Shown here piece after piece: positions 53,060 to 62,066 of a stretch of DNA of 64,000 bases (positions within the stretch are counted from its first letter, which is position 1; each line of letters starts with the position of its first letter). The translations under genes were made by a program, and so were the position numbers. The notes under the pieces are model-generated. The model was given only the letters and a program-made list of their open reading frames with translations. It ran no database searches and was not told the origin of the DNA. Source of the stretch: Paracoccaceae bacterium (GTDB lineage Bacteria; Pseudomonadota; Alphaproteobacteria; Rhodobacterales; Rhodobacteraceae). The stretch spans positions 1 to 64,000 of the forward strand of contig JANSYF010000003.1 in the NCBI GenBank assembly GCA_024742575.1. The letters run 5' to 3'.

Positions 53060-53686
53060 CTAAAGGGTGTCTCGGACCCATTGCGCAAATTCTGCGAATA
53101 TCTGATCCGAGGCCGCACTGAAGGCGTCAATCACGGTCAGTGTTTCCGTCGATGCAGCCATCACACTCGCGGACAACCTGCGGCTGGCGACGATACTCGC
53201 ATCGCGTTCCCGCACGATCCGCACCAAAAGCGTAACCTGGACATTTGCAGTTTCCCCGTCCGAGGCGACATCAGCCTGAAAGTCAATGACCTCGGTTACG
53301 AGGGCGAAATCGCCACTAACTCCCAAGGGTTTGCGACCCACATACCGCACTGCGCCTGTTGCTTCGACGGAACGCAGCATCAGCGTTTGGACCATCACGG
53401 GCGTGGGTTCGCTCCACCGGACATCGGGTAGGTATTGCGCTTGCAAGGGGTTGGGGCGGATCATAATCCGGTCAGTCGCTAACGCACCGCTGGTCGTGGG
53501 CAATTCGATGATTACGTCCCGCGCGATTGGCCGTCCGGACACGGCAGCTATGCTGTCAGGAGCGCGGAGTTCGAACACGTCCAGTGGTGTGGCAGCATCG
53601 CTCACCGCCGAGATTGCGGCACAGCCCGACAGCAGGGCCATGCCCATCAGAGCAACCACTTTGCGCATATGGGCCGATGTGATCAT
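53060..53686 (-). CDS. ABC-transport auxiliary lipoprotein (PqiC/YmbA-like) of the MCE system
   Basis: 208 residues. The lipobox is LLSGC (MRKVVALMGMALLSGCAAIS), so Cys22 from ATG 53686 is the acylated residue. The mature domain (FELRAPDSIAAVSGRPIARD..) and DFQADVAS fit the 'ABC-type transport auxiliary component' family that accompanies MCE proteins at the outer membrane. ATG 53686 overlaps the MlaD-family stop (ATGA), which supports that start; an internal ATG at 53668 would also keep the signal. Last gene of the MCE operon. Confidence 0.82.
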   Translation of the reverse strand: MITSAHMRKVVALMGMALLSGCAAISAVSDAATPLDVFELRAPDSIAAVSGRPIARDVIIELPTTSGALATDRIMIRPNPLQAQYLPDVRWSEPTPVMVQTLMLRSVEATGAVRYVGRKPLGVSGDFALVTEVIDFQADVASDGETANVQVTLLVRIVRERDASIVASRRLSASVMAASTETLTVIDAFSAASDQIFAEFAQWVRDTL

Positions 53687-55422
53687 CGTCTGAACTCCGG
53701 TGTTTCTTGGTCAAGGAAGAACCGCGTTGGATCTCGTTGGATTTGATCGGTCAAACGGTCGAGATTTGCAATCAAGGCCCGGCTTTCCTGTGCGAGCCGC
53801 GAATAGAGCGGCAATGCGGTGGCTGTGAATTCGCGGATCGAGGGCGATGCGGCACTGGTCAGGCTGCGCAGTTCGGCAAAGGTGTCGCTCGCTGCCTGAC
53901 TGGCCGCACGCAGATCAGCGGACATGCCGGGGATGTCTTCAGACACCTGTGCGATGGCAGCGTCGAGGCTACCCAATGAGTTTTCTAAACCGGAAATGAT
54001 CCCGTCCAGATCCTCGTTTATGATCCGATCCGCGCCGGTGAAGGCGCGTTCTGCCGCGCCCAGCGCCCGGTCACCGGTTTCCAGCGCATTATTGATCGCG
54101 GCCAGCGTTGTATTGGCATTGGCAAAGGACACCCGCGCATCGTCAAGCGTCACCCGGGCTGTTTCCAGCACGGCTTCGGCCGATTGGCTGGAAGCGGTTA
54201 GGTTGCCGCCCACTTCGGTGGCGACGGTACGGAAGGTTTCGGCGGTCTGGCGAATGTCGGCGATGATCACGGGCAAGTCTTCGTTGGCAATCGTTGCGAC
54301 CGATGCGATGGCGCGATCCGCCTCAGCCACCATTGCCCGGGTCTCGGACAGCAGCGGCGTGCCTTCGTCGCGGATCAGCGTGTCAAGCGTGCCTGCGGTT
54401 TCGGTCACGGCTTCGGCAGTGCCCTCGAGTCGCGAAATAAGCGCGTCGGTGGCTTGCAAGGTTGATTGCGCCTCTTGCAAACGCGCTGTGGCGGTTTCGC
54501 CTGTGGTGTTCAACGTCGCCATCAATGCACGGGCGTCCGCGGACAGCGCGCTGATCTCTTGCTGCAACGATTGTACCGCTGCGCGCAACTCAGCCGTTGT
54601 CAGGCTGAGTTCCGTCGCCACGTAGCTTTCTGTGCGGTTGATGGCGGATTGCGCGCTGGTCAGCGTGTCCGCACTTGTGGACAGCACCCCTTTGCCCTGT
54701 TCGGACAATTCCCCGATGGAACTGAGTGTCGAATCCGCAGTTTGAAGCACATCCGTCAAATCGCCAGTCAGCGTATTCAGCGTTTCGTTGAAGCGACTGA
54801 TCTGTTCTGCAAAGTCATTGACTGTAGTGGAAATGGCAGAAACCCCATCAAGCGTTTCAGCAAAATCGGTCGACGCGGATTCTACGTTGGCGATGATGCT
54901 GTTGATGCGCTCGCGGTTTTCGGATCCCAGCAAGTCGCCTACATCGGACACAAGCTGCAACGCTTCTTCAAGCAGGCGCGGCGCATCTTCGGACAGGCTT
55001 TGCAACGTGGAACGGCCTGCAGTGATTTCGGGGACGGGCCGGTCATCTGTAGGTTCCAGCAGCGCTGCTTCGATCGAGCCCGGGCCGATGCCAACGAAGG
55101 ATACGCCCGTAACGCCCTGTGCTTCGATGGTGGCCACGCTGTCGGTGCGCACCGGAGTAGCCGCGTCGACCTCGACCCGGACGAGGATTGTTCCGTCCTG
55201 ATTGTCGGACAGCCGCACGTCTACCACCTGCCCGACCGGAAGTCCGCTGAAGCGTACGTCGGACGCGTTGCTAAGACCGGCAACTGAAGAGAAGCGGATG
55301 TCGTAATAGTCGAACTGTCGGTCCAACTCGACCTGTGCGAACCACAGGAAAAACCCAAGGATGCCCAGCAGCCCTGCGAGGGTGAACGCGCCGATCAGGA
55401 CAAAGTTTGCCTTGGTTTCCAA
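53683..55422 (-). CDS. MlaD-family (MCE-domain) lipid-transport protein with long helical tail
   Basis: 579 residues. One N-terminal membrane anchor (about 7-30, FVLIGAFTLAGLLGILGFFL) is followed by a single MCE domain (about 38-115: FSSVAGLSNASDVRFSGLPV, QGVTGVSFVGIGPG). A very long, heptad-rich Ala/Thr/Ser/Leu/Glu region runs to the C terminus. E. coli MlaD is about 180 residues; the tail makes this resemble PqiB/LetB- or Mce-type tunnels that span the periplasm. The tail is predicted helical; its substrate is inferred to be phospholipid or another lipid. Confidence 0.87.
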   Translation of the reverse strand: METKANFVLIGAFTLAGLLGILGFFLWFAQVELDRQFDYYDIRFSSVAGLSNASDVRFSGLPVGQVVDVRLSDNQDGTILVRVEVDAATPVRTDSVATIEAQGVTGVSFVGIGPGSIEAALLEPTDDRPVPEITAGRSTLQSLSEDAPRLLEEALQLVSDVGDLLGSENRERINSIIANVESASTDFAETLDGVSAISTTVNDFAEQISRFNETLNTLTGDLTDVLQTADSTLSSIGELSEQGKGVLSTSADTLTSAQSAINRTESYVATELSLTTAELRAAVQSLQQEISALSADARALMATLNTTGETATARLQEAQSTLQATDALISRLEGTAEAVTETAGTLDTLIRDEGTPLLSETRAMVAEADRAIASVATIANEDLPVIIADIRQTAETFRTVATEVGGNLTASSQSAEAVLETARVTLDDARVSFANANTTLAAINNALETGDRALGAAERAFTGADRIINEDLDGIISGLENSLGSLDAAIAQVSEDIPGMSADLRAASQAASDTFAELRSLTSAASPSIREFTATALPLYSRLAQESRALIANLDRLTDQIQRDPTRFFLDQETPEFRR

Positions 55423-55423
55423 G

Positions 55424-56221
55424 TCAGTCGCCTTTCTGGCCAGTCTTGGCCGCTCCGTCGGGCACGGCAGCGCGGGCGCGGGGCCCGTGGAAATACTCGT
55501 GTACCCAAGGATGGTCGACCTTAAGCATATCCGCCATGCTGCCAGTCACCAGTACCTTTCGCTCTGCCAGCACCGCGATGCGGTCACAGGTCGCGTGCAG
55601 GGTGTCGAGATCGTGCGTCACGAGGAACACGGTCAACCCCAGCGAATGGCTCAGACCCCGGATCAATTGATCGAACGCCGACGCGCCAATTGGGTCAAGA
55701 CCAGCGGTCGGTTCATCCAGAAACACGATGTCCGGGTCCAGCGCCAAGGCACGTGCCAGCCCTGCCCGCTTGCGCATACCTCCGGACAATTCAGAAGGAT
55801 ATTTGTCACCGGCGAGATATTGCAGCCCCACCATAGAGATTTTGAGATCGGCCAGATCAGCGCGGATCTGTGGGTCCAGTCCAGGGATCGCACGCATCGG
55901 CACTTCGACGTTCTCACGCACAGTGAGCGACGAAAACAATGCGCCGTCCTGGAACATCACGCCCCAGCGGCTTTCCAGCTTTTGCCGCGTGTCCTCGTCG
56001 GCGTTCAGAACATCGGTGCCCAGCACATCAACCGATCCGGCGGCAGGTCTTTGCAAGCCCGCAATGGTGCGCAAGAGAACGGATTTGCCTGTACCAGAGC
56101 CGCCAACCACGCCAAGGATTTCACCGCGATAGACGTCGAGGTCCAGATCCTCGTGCACCACCTGCCGCCCGAACTGGTTGCGGATGCCGCGCAGCTTGAT
56201 AACCACCTCGCGTTCGCTCAT
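55424..56221 (-). CDS. ABC transporter ATPase of the MCE system (MlaF-like)
   Basis: 265 residues. Walker A is GGSGTGKS (40-47), the signature is LSGGMRKRAGLARAL, and Walker B is VFLDEPTAGLDP with H-loop THDLDT. 'LSGGMRKR' is characteristic of MlaF/Mkl-type ATPases. The N terminus MSEREVVIKLRGIRNQFGRQV starts at ATG 56221, which overlaps the permease stop (ATGA). The C-terminal DHPWVHEYFHGPRAR also matches MlaF (WVRQFL.G). It energises lipid transfer together with the permease and the MCE protein. Confidence 0.92.
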   Translation of the reverse strand: MSEREVVIKLRGIRNQFGRQVVHEDLDLDVYRGEILGVVGGSGTGKSVLLRTIAGLQRPAAGSVDVLGTDVLNADEDTRQKLESRWGVMFQDGALFSSLTVRENVEVPMRAIPGLDPQIRADLADLKISMVGLQYLAGDKYPSELSGGMRKRAGLARALALDPDIVFLDEPTAGLDPIGASAFDQLIRGLSHSLGLTVFLVTHDLDTLHATCDRIAVLAERKVLVTGSMADMLKVDHPWVHEYFHGPRARAAVPDGAAKTGQKGD

Positions 56222-57342
56222 ATGCCGATCCTTGCGAAGAAGATGGAAAAGACGGCGTCGGCCACGATCACCGCGAAGATCGCCGTCACGACAGCGTTGG
56301 ATGTCATCCGACCCAACGATTCTGCGTTGCTTTGCACTTGCATGCCTGCGTGACAGCCGACGACGCCGATGATCAGAGCAAACACCGGCGCTTTGACCAA
56401 CCCGACGAAGACATGGCTGACCGCCGTCCCTTCGACCAGCCGTGTGGTGAACATCGCTGGCGAGATGCCAAGGTCGATCCACGCCATTAAAGCGCCACCG
56501 AAGAGTCCCGCAAGATTGGCGATCAGTCCCAGAATGGGCAGCATGATGAACAATGCCAGAATGCGCGGCACAAAGAGGTTCATGCCGGGATCAAGGCCCA
56601 GCGTGCGCATAGCGTCGATTTCTTCGCGCATCTTCATCGACCCGATGGCGGCGGTGAAAGCTGAAGCGGTGCGGCCTGCCACGATGATGGCGGTTAGCAG
56701 GATGCCCAGTTCACGCAGGACCGATATCGCGATCAGGTCGACGACGAACACCTCGGCACCGAATTGGCGCAGCTGGGTCGAGCCTTGAAAGGCCAAGACA
56801 ACGCCAATTAGGAAGGCCATCAGCGCTACAATGGGAACTGCCTTGAGGCCCACCTCTTCGCAGTGGTGCACAAGGGAGGTGAGTTTGAATTCGCTTGGGT
56901 GGCGCAAGGCGCGCGCAAGGCGGTGCAGGAATATGCCCAGATATCCAGTCAGGGCGCGCAAGAACATCAGCCCCGAGAACACCCTTTGCCCAAAGCGACC
57001 GAGCCATGCCGAAAACGAGCCGTCAAGCGCGGGCGGCGCTTCGGGCTTTGGAAGTGCCTGTTCGACGCTGCTGAGAAGGCTTTGTGCTTCTGCGCTTGCG
57101 CCAACGAACGCGATCTCGGCATTTGTCCCGTCGGCTTTCAGCATGAGCAACGCCCAAGCGCCCGCCGTGTCGAGGCGTGTCACGGACGACAAGTCGATGC
57201 GTCGAAATGTTGTGCGGTCGAGCGCCAGCAACTGGTTGCGGGCCTGTGTGACCGTCCGGATCGTCAGCGCCCCCGATAGGTGAACAGTGCCAGTATCATC
57301 GGCAGGCCCAAGAATGAATTCCGCCCCAACGCCACCGCTCAT
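56218..57342 (-). CDS. MlaE-family permease with fused N-terminal STAS domain
   Basis: 374 residues. The N-terminal part (about 5-95: GTVHLSGALTIRTVTQARNQ, RLDTAGAWALLML) is a STAS fold, corresponding to a fused MlaB. The MlaE permease follows with GVVLAFQGSTQLRQFGAEVFVVDLI, LRELGILLTAIIVAGRT and FTAAIGSMKMREEIDAM. STAS-permease fusions of this kind are known in MCE systems. ATG 57342 (MSGGVGAEFIL) has GGCGG upstream; GTG 57363 is the alternative. First gene of the operon. Confidence 0.9.
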   Translation of the reverse strand: MSGGVGAEFILGPADDTGTVHLSGALTIRTVTQARNQLLALDRTTFRRIDLSSVTRLDTAGAWALLMLKADGTNAEIAFVGASAEAQSLLSSVEQALPKPEAPPALDGSFSAWLGRFGQRVFSGLMFLRALTGYLGIFLHRLARALRHPSEFKLTSLVHHCEEVGLKAVPIVALMAFLIGVVLAFQGSTQLRQFGAEVFVVDLIAISVLRELGILLTAIIVAGRTASAFTAAIGSMKMREEIDAMRTLGLDPGMNLFVPRILALFIMLPILGLIANLAGLFGGALMAWIDLGISPAMFTTRLVEGTAVSHVFVGLVKAPVFALIIGVVGCHAGMQVQSNAESLGRMTSNAVVTAIFAVIVADAVFSIFFARIGI

Positions 57343-57671
57343 GACAGTGCCGCCATATGCCACGTGCGCACGCCTTCGGCGATGATCCCGGTTGTTTCCA
57401 TGCTTACACGCTATCCCGCCTGATGTGCGGGCGAAAGCGGTGATGCGGTGCGGCTAACCGCCTCTCGCGAAGGTTTAATTCAGCGGAAACGTGCAGTTTT
57501 TTACCGAACACTGCACATGCAGAAAAAGGTAGAAATTCCTTTTCCATCAAATGCCGCAACTGCGAAATGATCGGTTTGGTATACCACGGTATTCCCTTAA
57601 GTATTTAAAATCATTTGATTTTTTTGAAACACGGCGATATCTCCACTAAATATTCTGTGGGGAGGAAGATC
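57343..57671. other. Divergent intergenic region, MCE operon / MaoC gene
   Basis: 329 bp with no credible gene. The right half (57480-57670) is AT-rich, in contrast to the flanks, and holds the 10-base palindrome at 57577-57586 and a strong GGGAGGAAG ribosome-binding site before 57672. The left half should hold the MCE promoter; no consensus pair stands out. Confidence 0.5.
57577..57586. promoter_or_regulatory. GntR-like operator palindrome
   Basis: TGGTATACCA is a perfect palindrome embedded in TTTGGTATACCACGGTATT. GntR/FadR-type regulators favour TGGTnnACCA-like sites. It sits 86 bp upstream of the MaoC-hydratase gene. No GntR gene is in the window, so the regulator is unknown. Confidence 0.45.
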
Positions 57672-58508
57672 ATGGATATGCTGAACCTTGATGCTTGGAC
57701 TGGCCGCGTCACCCGCGATGCGGGCTGTGTTACACCAGAACTTGCTCGGCAGCTTCATGCCACGGTCGGCTTGGACAAAATGCCCGGACATGGTGATCCT
57801 TTGCCGCCGCTCTGGCATTGGTGTGCCTTCCCCATCGCTACGCCAAATGACAAGCTGGGCCGTGACGGACATCCGCGTGAAACCGATCTTCTGCCCCCTG
57901 TGCGTCTGGATCGGCGCATGTGGGCCGGTGGCGCGTTGAAGTTCTATGGTCCAACCCTGCGCATTGGCGATCCGTTGGAACGTCGGTCGTCGATCCGGTC
58001 AGTGACCGATAAAGAGGGCGCAAGTGGGCCGATGGTGTTTGTGACGGTCGATCACGCGATCTACGGCCCTTCGGGTCTTGCGATCGAAGAACGGCAGGAC
58101 ATCGTCTATCTTGAAATTCCAGACACCTACTCACCGCCGAAGAAAAAGCCGCTGCCCACTGCCCCGGTCGAGGAAATCGACACCACCGAGGCCCTGTTGT
58201 TTCGCTACTCCGCTGTCACCTTCAATGCGCACCGCATTCACTACGACCTTGCCTACACCAAAGAGGTCGAGAAATACCCCGGCCTCGTGGTGCATGGCCC
58301 ACTGCAAGCAACGCTGCTGATGCGAGCGGCGATCCGTGAACGTGGTGCGACGCCCAAATATTTTGATTTCCGGGGCGTTCATCCGATGTTCGCAGGTGCG
58401 CCCTGCGAAATCGCGATGGAGGCCGAAGATGCGGTTCTGAGCCTCTGGAGCGGGCAGGACGGGCATCAGTGTATGCAAGCCACCGCCATCTGGGCAGACG
58501 CACAATGA
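57672..58508 (+). CDS. MaoC-type hydratase, mesaconyl-C4-CoA/itaconyl-CoA hydratase-like
   Basis: 278 residues of the FAS1-type dehydratase / hot-dog hydratase family. The N-terminal half (LPPLWHWCAFPIATPNDKLG, DGHPRETDLLPPVRLDRRMW) and the catalytic half (LLFRYSAVTFNAHRIHYDLA, YPGLVVHGPLQATLLM) match mesaconyl-C4-CoA hydratase (Meh) and itaconyl-CoA hydratase enzymes. ATG 57672 follows GGGAGGAAG. It overlaps the CoA-transferase start (ATGA), and hydratase plus CaiB transferase is the known pairing for C4/C5 dicarboxyl-CoA conversion. The exact substrate is inferred. Confidence 0.85.
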   Translation: MDMLNLDAWTGRVTRDAGCVTPELARQLHATVGLDKMPGHGDPLPPLWHWCAFPIATPNDKLGRDGHPRETDLLPPVRLDRRMWAGGALKFYGPTLRIGDPLERRSSIRSVTDKEGASGPMVFVTVDHAIYGPSGLAIEERQDIVYLEIPDTYSPPKKKPLPTAPVEEIDTTEALLFRYSAVTFNAHRIHYDLAYTKEVEKYPGLVVHGPLQATLLMRAAIRERGATPKYFDFRGVHPMFAGAPCEIAMEAEDAVLSLWSGQDGHQCMQATAIWADAQ

Positions 58509-59743
58509 GCGTGCTCAAGGGGATGCGGGTCGTCGAAGGGTCGGCCTTTGTCGCGGTGCCGCTGGCGGGTATGACGCTGGCGCAGATGGGAGCCGAGGTG
58601 ATCCGCTTTGACCGTCTTGGCGGTGGGCTTGATGCTGGGCGCTGGCCGTTGGCACCAAACGGCGAAAGCCTTTTCTGGGCCGGGATGAACAAGGGTAAAA
58701 AATCTATCGCCCTCGACATGAAATCGCCGGAGGGGCGCGAATTGATCACCCGGATCATCACCGCACCAGGGGACGATGCGGGCCTGTTCCTGACCAACCT
58801 GCGGGTGCGCGGTTGGATGGATTACGAAACCCTTAGTCAGTATCGGCGCGACCTGATCATGGTCACTCTGACCGGGGATCGGCACGGGCGACCGCAGGTG
58901 GATTACACCGTGAACCCGGCGTTGGGCATACCACACATGACCGGCCCTGCGGATAGCGACGACCCTGTCGCGCACGCGCTGCCTGCGTGGGACCTGATCG
59001 CGGGAAATATGTGCGTTTCGGCGCTTTTGGCCGCCGAACGCCACCGGTTGCGCGGCAAAGGTGGGCAAGAGGTCGAGATTGCGCTCAAGGACGTGGCGGC
59101 AGCCACGCTGGGTCATCTGGGCATGATCGGGGATGTGGCGCTCAACACCCAAGATCGGGGTAAATCCGGCAACGCACTTTATGGTGCTTATGGGCAGGAT
59201 TTCGTTTGTGCTGATGGTCGCCGCGTGATGGTGATCGGCCTGACCGACCGCCAGTGGCGCGGCATCTGCAAGGCGACAGGCACGGTCGATGCGATGACGG
59301 CGCTTGAAGGCCGGCTTGGCGTGTCCTTGGCCGATGAAGGCAACCGCTGGCGCTTCCGCGAGGACATCACGGCGATCCTCAAGCCATGGTTTGCCCAGCG
59401 CCGCGTCGCCGAGTTCGAAGCGGCGTTCAACGAGGCAGGGCTGACTTGGTCCGAGTTCCGCAGCGTGCGCGAGGCGGTTGAACAGGACTCGGATCTAAGT
59501 ACCGAGAACCCCATGTTTTCAGAGGTCAGACAACCTGGGATCGGCACATTCCGTGTGCCATCACATCCAGCGGCGTTCGGCGCTGCATTGCGTGTTCCCG
59601 CACGTCCGGCACCAGTTCTGGGGCAGCACACCGAAGAGATCCTTTCGGACGTCGCGGGCTGCTCCGGAATCGAGATTGCCAAGCTTTTCGATAGCGGTGT
59701 TGTGCAGTCACCGACCTTCGCCAAACCCCGCAACGCGGCCTGA
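58505..59743 (+). CDS. Class III CoA transferase (CaiB/BaiF family)
   Basis: 412 residues. The N-terminal GMRVVEGSAFVAVPLAGMTLAQMGAEVIRFDR is the CaiB opening, and the likely catalytic Asp163 lies in LPAWDLIAGNMC. KGKKSIALDMKSPEGREL and LRGKGGQEVEIALKD also fit. Members transfer CoA between dicarboxylates; mesaconyl-CoA C1-C4 transferase (Mct) is the attractive relative given the adjacent hydratase. The start ATG overlaps the upstream stop by 4 bases. It is convergent with the alpha/beta hydrolase gene, 8 bp apart. Confidence 0.87.
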   Translation: MSVLKGMRVVEGSAFVAVPLAGMTLAQMGAEVIRFDRLGGGLDAGRWPLAPNGESLFWAGMNKGKKSIALDMKSPEGRELITRIITAPGDDAGLFLTNLRVRGWMDYETLSQYRRDLIMVTLTGDRHGRPQVDYTVNPALGIPHMTGPADSDDPVAHALPAWDLIAGNMCVSALLAAERHRLRGKGGQEVEIALKDVAAATLGHLGMIGDVALNTQDRGKSGNALYGAYGQDFVCADGRRVMVIGLTDRQWRGICKATGTVDAMTALEGRLGVSLADEGNRWRFREDITAILKPWFAQRRVAEFEAAFNEAGLTWSEFRSVREAVEQDSDLSTENPMFSEVRQPGIGTFRVPSHPAAFGAALRVPARPAPVLGQHTEEILSDVAGCSGIEIAKLFDSGVVQSPTFAKPRNAA

Positions 59744-59751
59744 CGAAGCCA

Positions 59752-60528
59752 TCAGGTGACCGGGGCAGAGGATTCCAGCACTGCGCGGCTTTGATTCTTT
59801 GAACCAGCATCTTCGAAGAAATCCCGAAGGATGCGATTAAAGATGTAAGGCTTTTCCAGATGCGCTGCATGGGCGCAGTTGGGGATCACCGCAAGACTGG
59901 TATCGTCTATGGCCGACCAGAGCTGTTCGGTCTGGTGCCACGGATAGGTGCGGTCATGGTCGCCCCAGATCACAAGAGTCGGGGCCTTAATGGCAACGAG
60001 GTTCGACTCACCATTCCAGCCCTCCATCGCGTTCAAACCCGCTTCGATGGCTTGCAGGCTGCTGCGCTCGGCGATGGCGGCACAACCTTCAAAACCAGTG
60101 GCCGCTTCGCGGTCAAGGAACCAAGTCGCAGCGATGCGGCGCGCGGTTTTGCGAGGGCCATCAGTCTGGGCGCGGCTTTTTGAGATGTGTATCGGTTCAA
60201 ATCGTCCGGGCAACACACCGGTCGCGCCCGTTCCATACAGCACGAGCCGTTCTACGCGATCCGGCGACAACGCAACCATTTCCTGCGCGATCATGCCACC
60301 CATGGAGTGGCCCAAGAGGTGAAACCGCTCAACCCCCTGCGCGCGCAGTTGGTCCAGTACCCATGTCGCAAATTCCGTGATTGTATCGGGGGCCCACAGA
60401 TGAGCATTCAGCCCAAATCCGGGCAGATCGACTGTCACAACTTCAAGACAGGCGGCAAGCGCCTTGGATTGTTCTGCCCACTGGCGACTGCCACCCATGA
60501 AACCATGTACCATGACCAAAGGTGTCAT
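59752..60528 (-). CDS. Alpha/beta-fold hydrolase
   Basis: 258 residues. The oxyanion-region HGFMGG is at 8-13. The nucleophile Ser75 is in LLGHSMGGMIAQE, the acid is Asp in VIWGDHDRTYP, and the base is His in NCAHAAHLEKP, so the triad is complete. It is close to the 3-oxoadipate enol-lactonase/RutD-like group in pattern. The ATG at 60528 overlaps the permease stop (ATGA), tying it translationally to a betaine-type ABC transporter; it may hydrolyse an ester or lactone form of the imported compound. Confidence 0.88.
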   Translation of the reverse strand: MTPLVMVHGFMGGSRQWAEQSKALAACLEVVTVDLPGFGLNAHLWAPDTITEFATWVLDQLRAQGVERFHLLGHSMGGMIAQEMVALSPDRVERLVLYGTGATGVLPGRFEPIHISKSRAQTDGPRKTARRIAATWFLDREAATGFEGCAAIAERSSLQAIEAGLNAMEGWNGESNLVAIKAPTLVIWGDHDRTYPWHQTEQLWSAIDDTSLAVIPNCAHAAHLEKPYIFNRILRDFFEDAGSKNQSRAVLESSAPVT

Positions 60529-62066
60529 TTGCGCGCCCCTTGAACGATACGATCGAGGATCATCGCGCAGAAGAGGATTGCAAAGCCAGCAAGGATCCCT
60601 TGCCCCACATTCGCGTATTGTAGCGCTTCAAGTACGTCTTCGCCCAGTCCCTTGGCCCCGATCAGGGACGCGACCACGACCATTGCCAGTGACAGCATGA
60701 TGGTTTGGTTGATGCCCGCGCGAATGGATGGGCTGGCCAGCGGCAAGTCGACCTTGGTCAGCAGATACCACTTGTTTGCGCCGAAACTGATTGCCGCCTC
60801 GCGCACGCTTTCCGGAACACCGCGCAAGCCCAGCACGGTCAGGCGCACGACGGGTGTGCCGCCAAAGATCATGGTCACGATCACAGCCGCTGGTTTCCCG
60901 ACCCCAAAGAACGCGATGACCGGGACCATGAAAACAAATGCAGGCATCGTCTGCATGAAATCCATGATCGGTTGGATAAACGCATAGAACCGGGGACGGC
61001 GGGCGGCGAACATACCAAGCGGAATACCGATGATGATCGACAGAAGTGCGGCTGTGCCAAGCAGGGCAAGCGTGGTCATGGCCGCCTCCCAAAAACCCAA
61101 GAGGCCCATATAGGCAAGGAATGCACCGGAATAAATCGCGGTGCGCAATCCAGCCGTGAGCCATGTCAGAAGCACGATCAGGCTGACGATCACGATCCAT
61201 GGCGTCTGGACAAGGATCACCTCAAGCGCGTCAAGCAAGGAACGGATGGCAAAGGTCAAACCGTCGAAGAACGCTTCAGAGTTGCTCACACACCAAGCGA
61301 TGAAGTTTTCGACCAATGTGATCCCGGTCAGACGGATATCGGGATCGGTTGGAAAGGTACTTAGCAAGGAAAAGCGACCGGGAAAGCTGTAGTGCACCAT
61401 CGCCGTGGCCACGATGATCACCATGAACAGGGCACTAAGGACGATATGCTGCGGCGGCAGTCCAGAGCGGATCGTGCGATCAGACAACCATTCGGAAAAT
61501 CGCGCTTCCAGTGCCCAGTTGGCGACAATGGCCTGAATGGCCTTAACCACGATCAACAAGACCACACCGGTCAACACGATAGTCGGCCCTTCTGCGGCCA
61601 GTGCTTCGGCTTCGGCCCGGATTCCACCGATATTGGCCTCCAACGAGTCCACTGTGCGCTGAAACGCATCGACCCTGTCCGACCCATTTTCGATAGCCGC
61701 AGCAAGCTGTTGCCGGCGCAGTTCAAGCGTGCCTTCGATAGAAGCGATCCTAGCCATGGCATCGGCTGCCAAGTCTCCGAACAGGCCGCGTGCGATCTGC
61801 ACAAAAGCAAGGGCTTCAAGGATCAGGAACGGCAATGCCCAAGACCACAGACCGCGCGCACCAAACCAGATCGGGCCAAAAAGACCCGCCATCAGGTTGA
61901 AGGTCGCCGTGAACCGGGACGACGCACCGATCTTGTCGAAGTTTTGGATGTAATAATCAGGGCTAGTGCGAACGAAGGTGCGGATATTCTCTCGGCGTTC
62001 TTCGGCATAGGCCAGAGCGGCTTCGCTTTCGGTATCTTCAAGAGGATTGATGTCTTGCTTGTTCAT
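60525..62066 (-). CDS. Glycine betaine/proline-type ABC transporter permease (ProW/OpuAB-like)
   Basis: 513 residues, much longer than ProW (about 350). A cytoplasmic-looking N-terminal part is followed by a paired helix segment and a central helical stretch (residues about 115-165, EGTLELRRQQLAAAIENGSD..). The C-terminal transmembrane domain holds the permease signature GLRGVPESVREAAISFGANKW and LPLASPSIRAGINQTIMLSL. Extra N-terminal helices are seen in some betaine/choline systems of Rhodobacteraceae. It overlaps ATPase and hydrolase genes by 4 bases each. Confidence 0.88.
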   Translation of the reverse strand: MNKQDINPLEDTESEAALAYAEERRENIRTFVRTSPDYYIQNFDKIGASSRFTATFNLMAGLFGPIWFGARGLWSWALPFLILEALAFVQIARGLFGDLAADAMARIASIEGTLELRRQQLAAAIENGSDRVDAFQRTVDSLEANIGGIRAEAEALAAEGPTIVLTGVVLLIVVKAIQAIVANWALEARFSEWLSDRTIRSGLPPQHIVLSALFMVIIVATAMVHYSFPGRFSLLSTFPTDPDIRLTGITLVENFIAWCVSNSEAFFDGLTFAIRSLLDALEVILVQTPWIVIVSLIVLLTWLTAGLRTAIYSGAFLAYMGLLGFWEAAMTTLALLGTAALLSIIIGIPLGMFAARRPRFYAFIQPIMDFMQTMPAFVFMVPVIAFFGVGKPAAVIVTMIFGGTPVVRLTVLGLRGVPESVREAAISFGANKWYLLTKVDLPLASPSIRAGINQTIMLSLAMVVVASLIGAKGLGEDVLEALQYANVGQGILAGFAILFCAMILDRIVQGARK

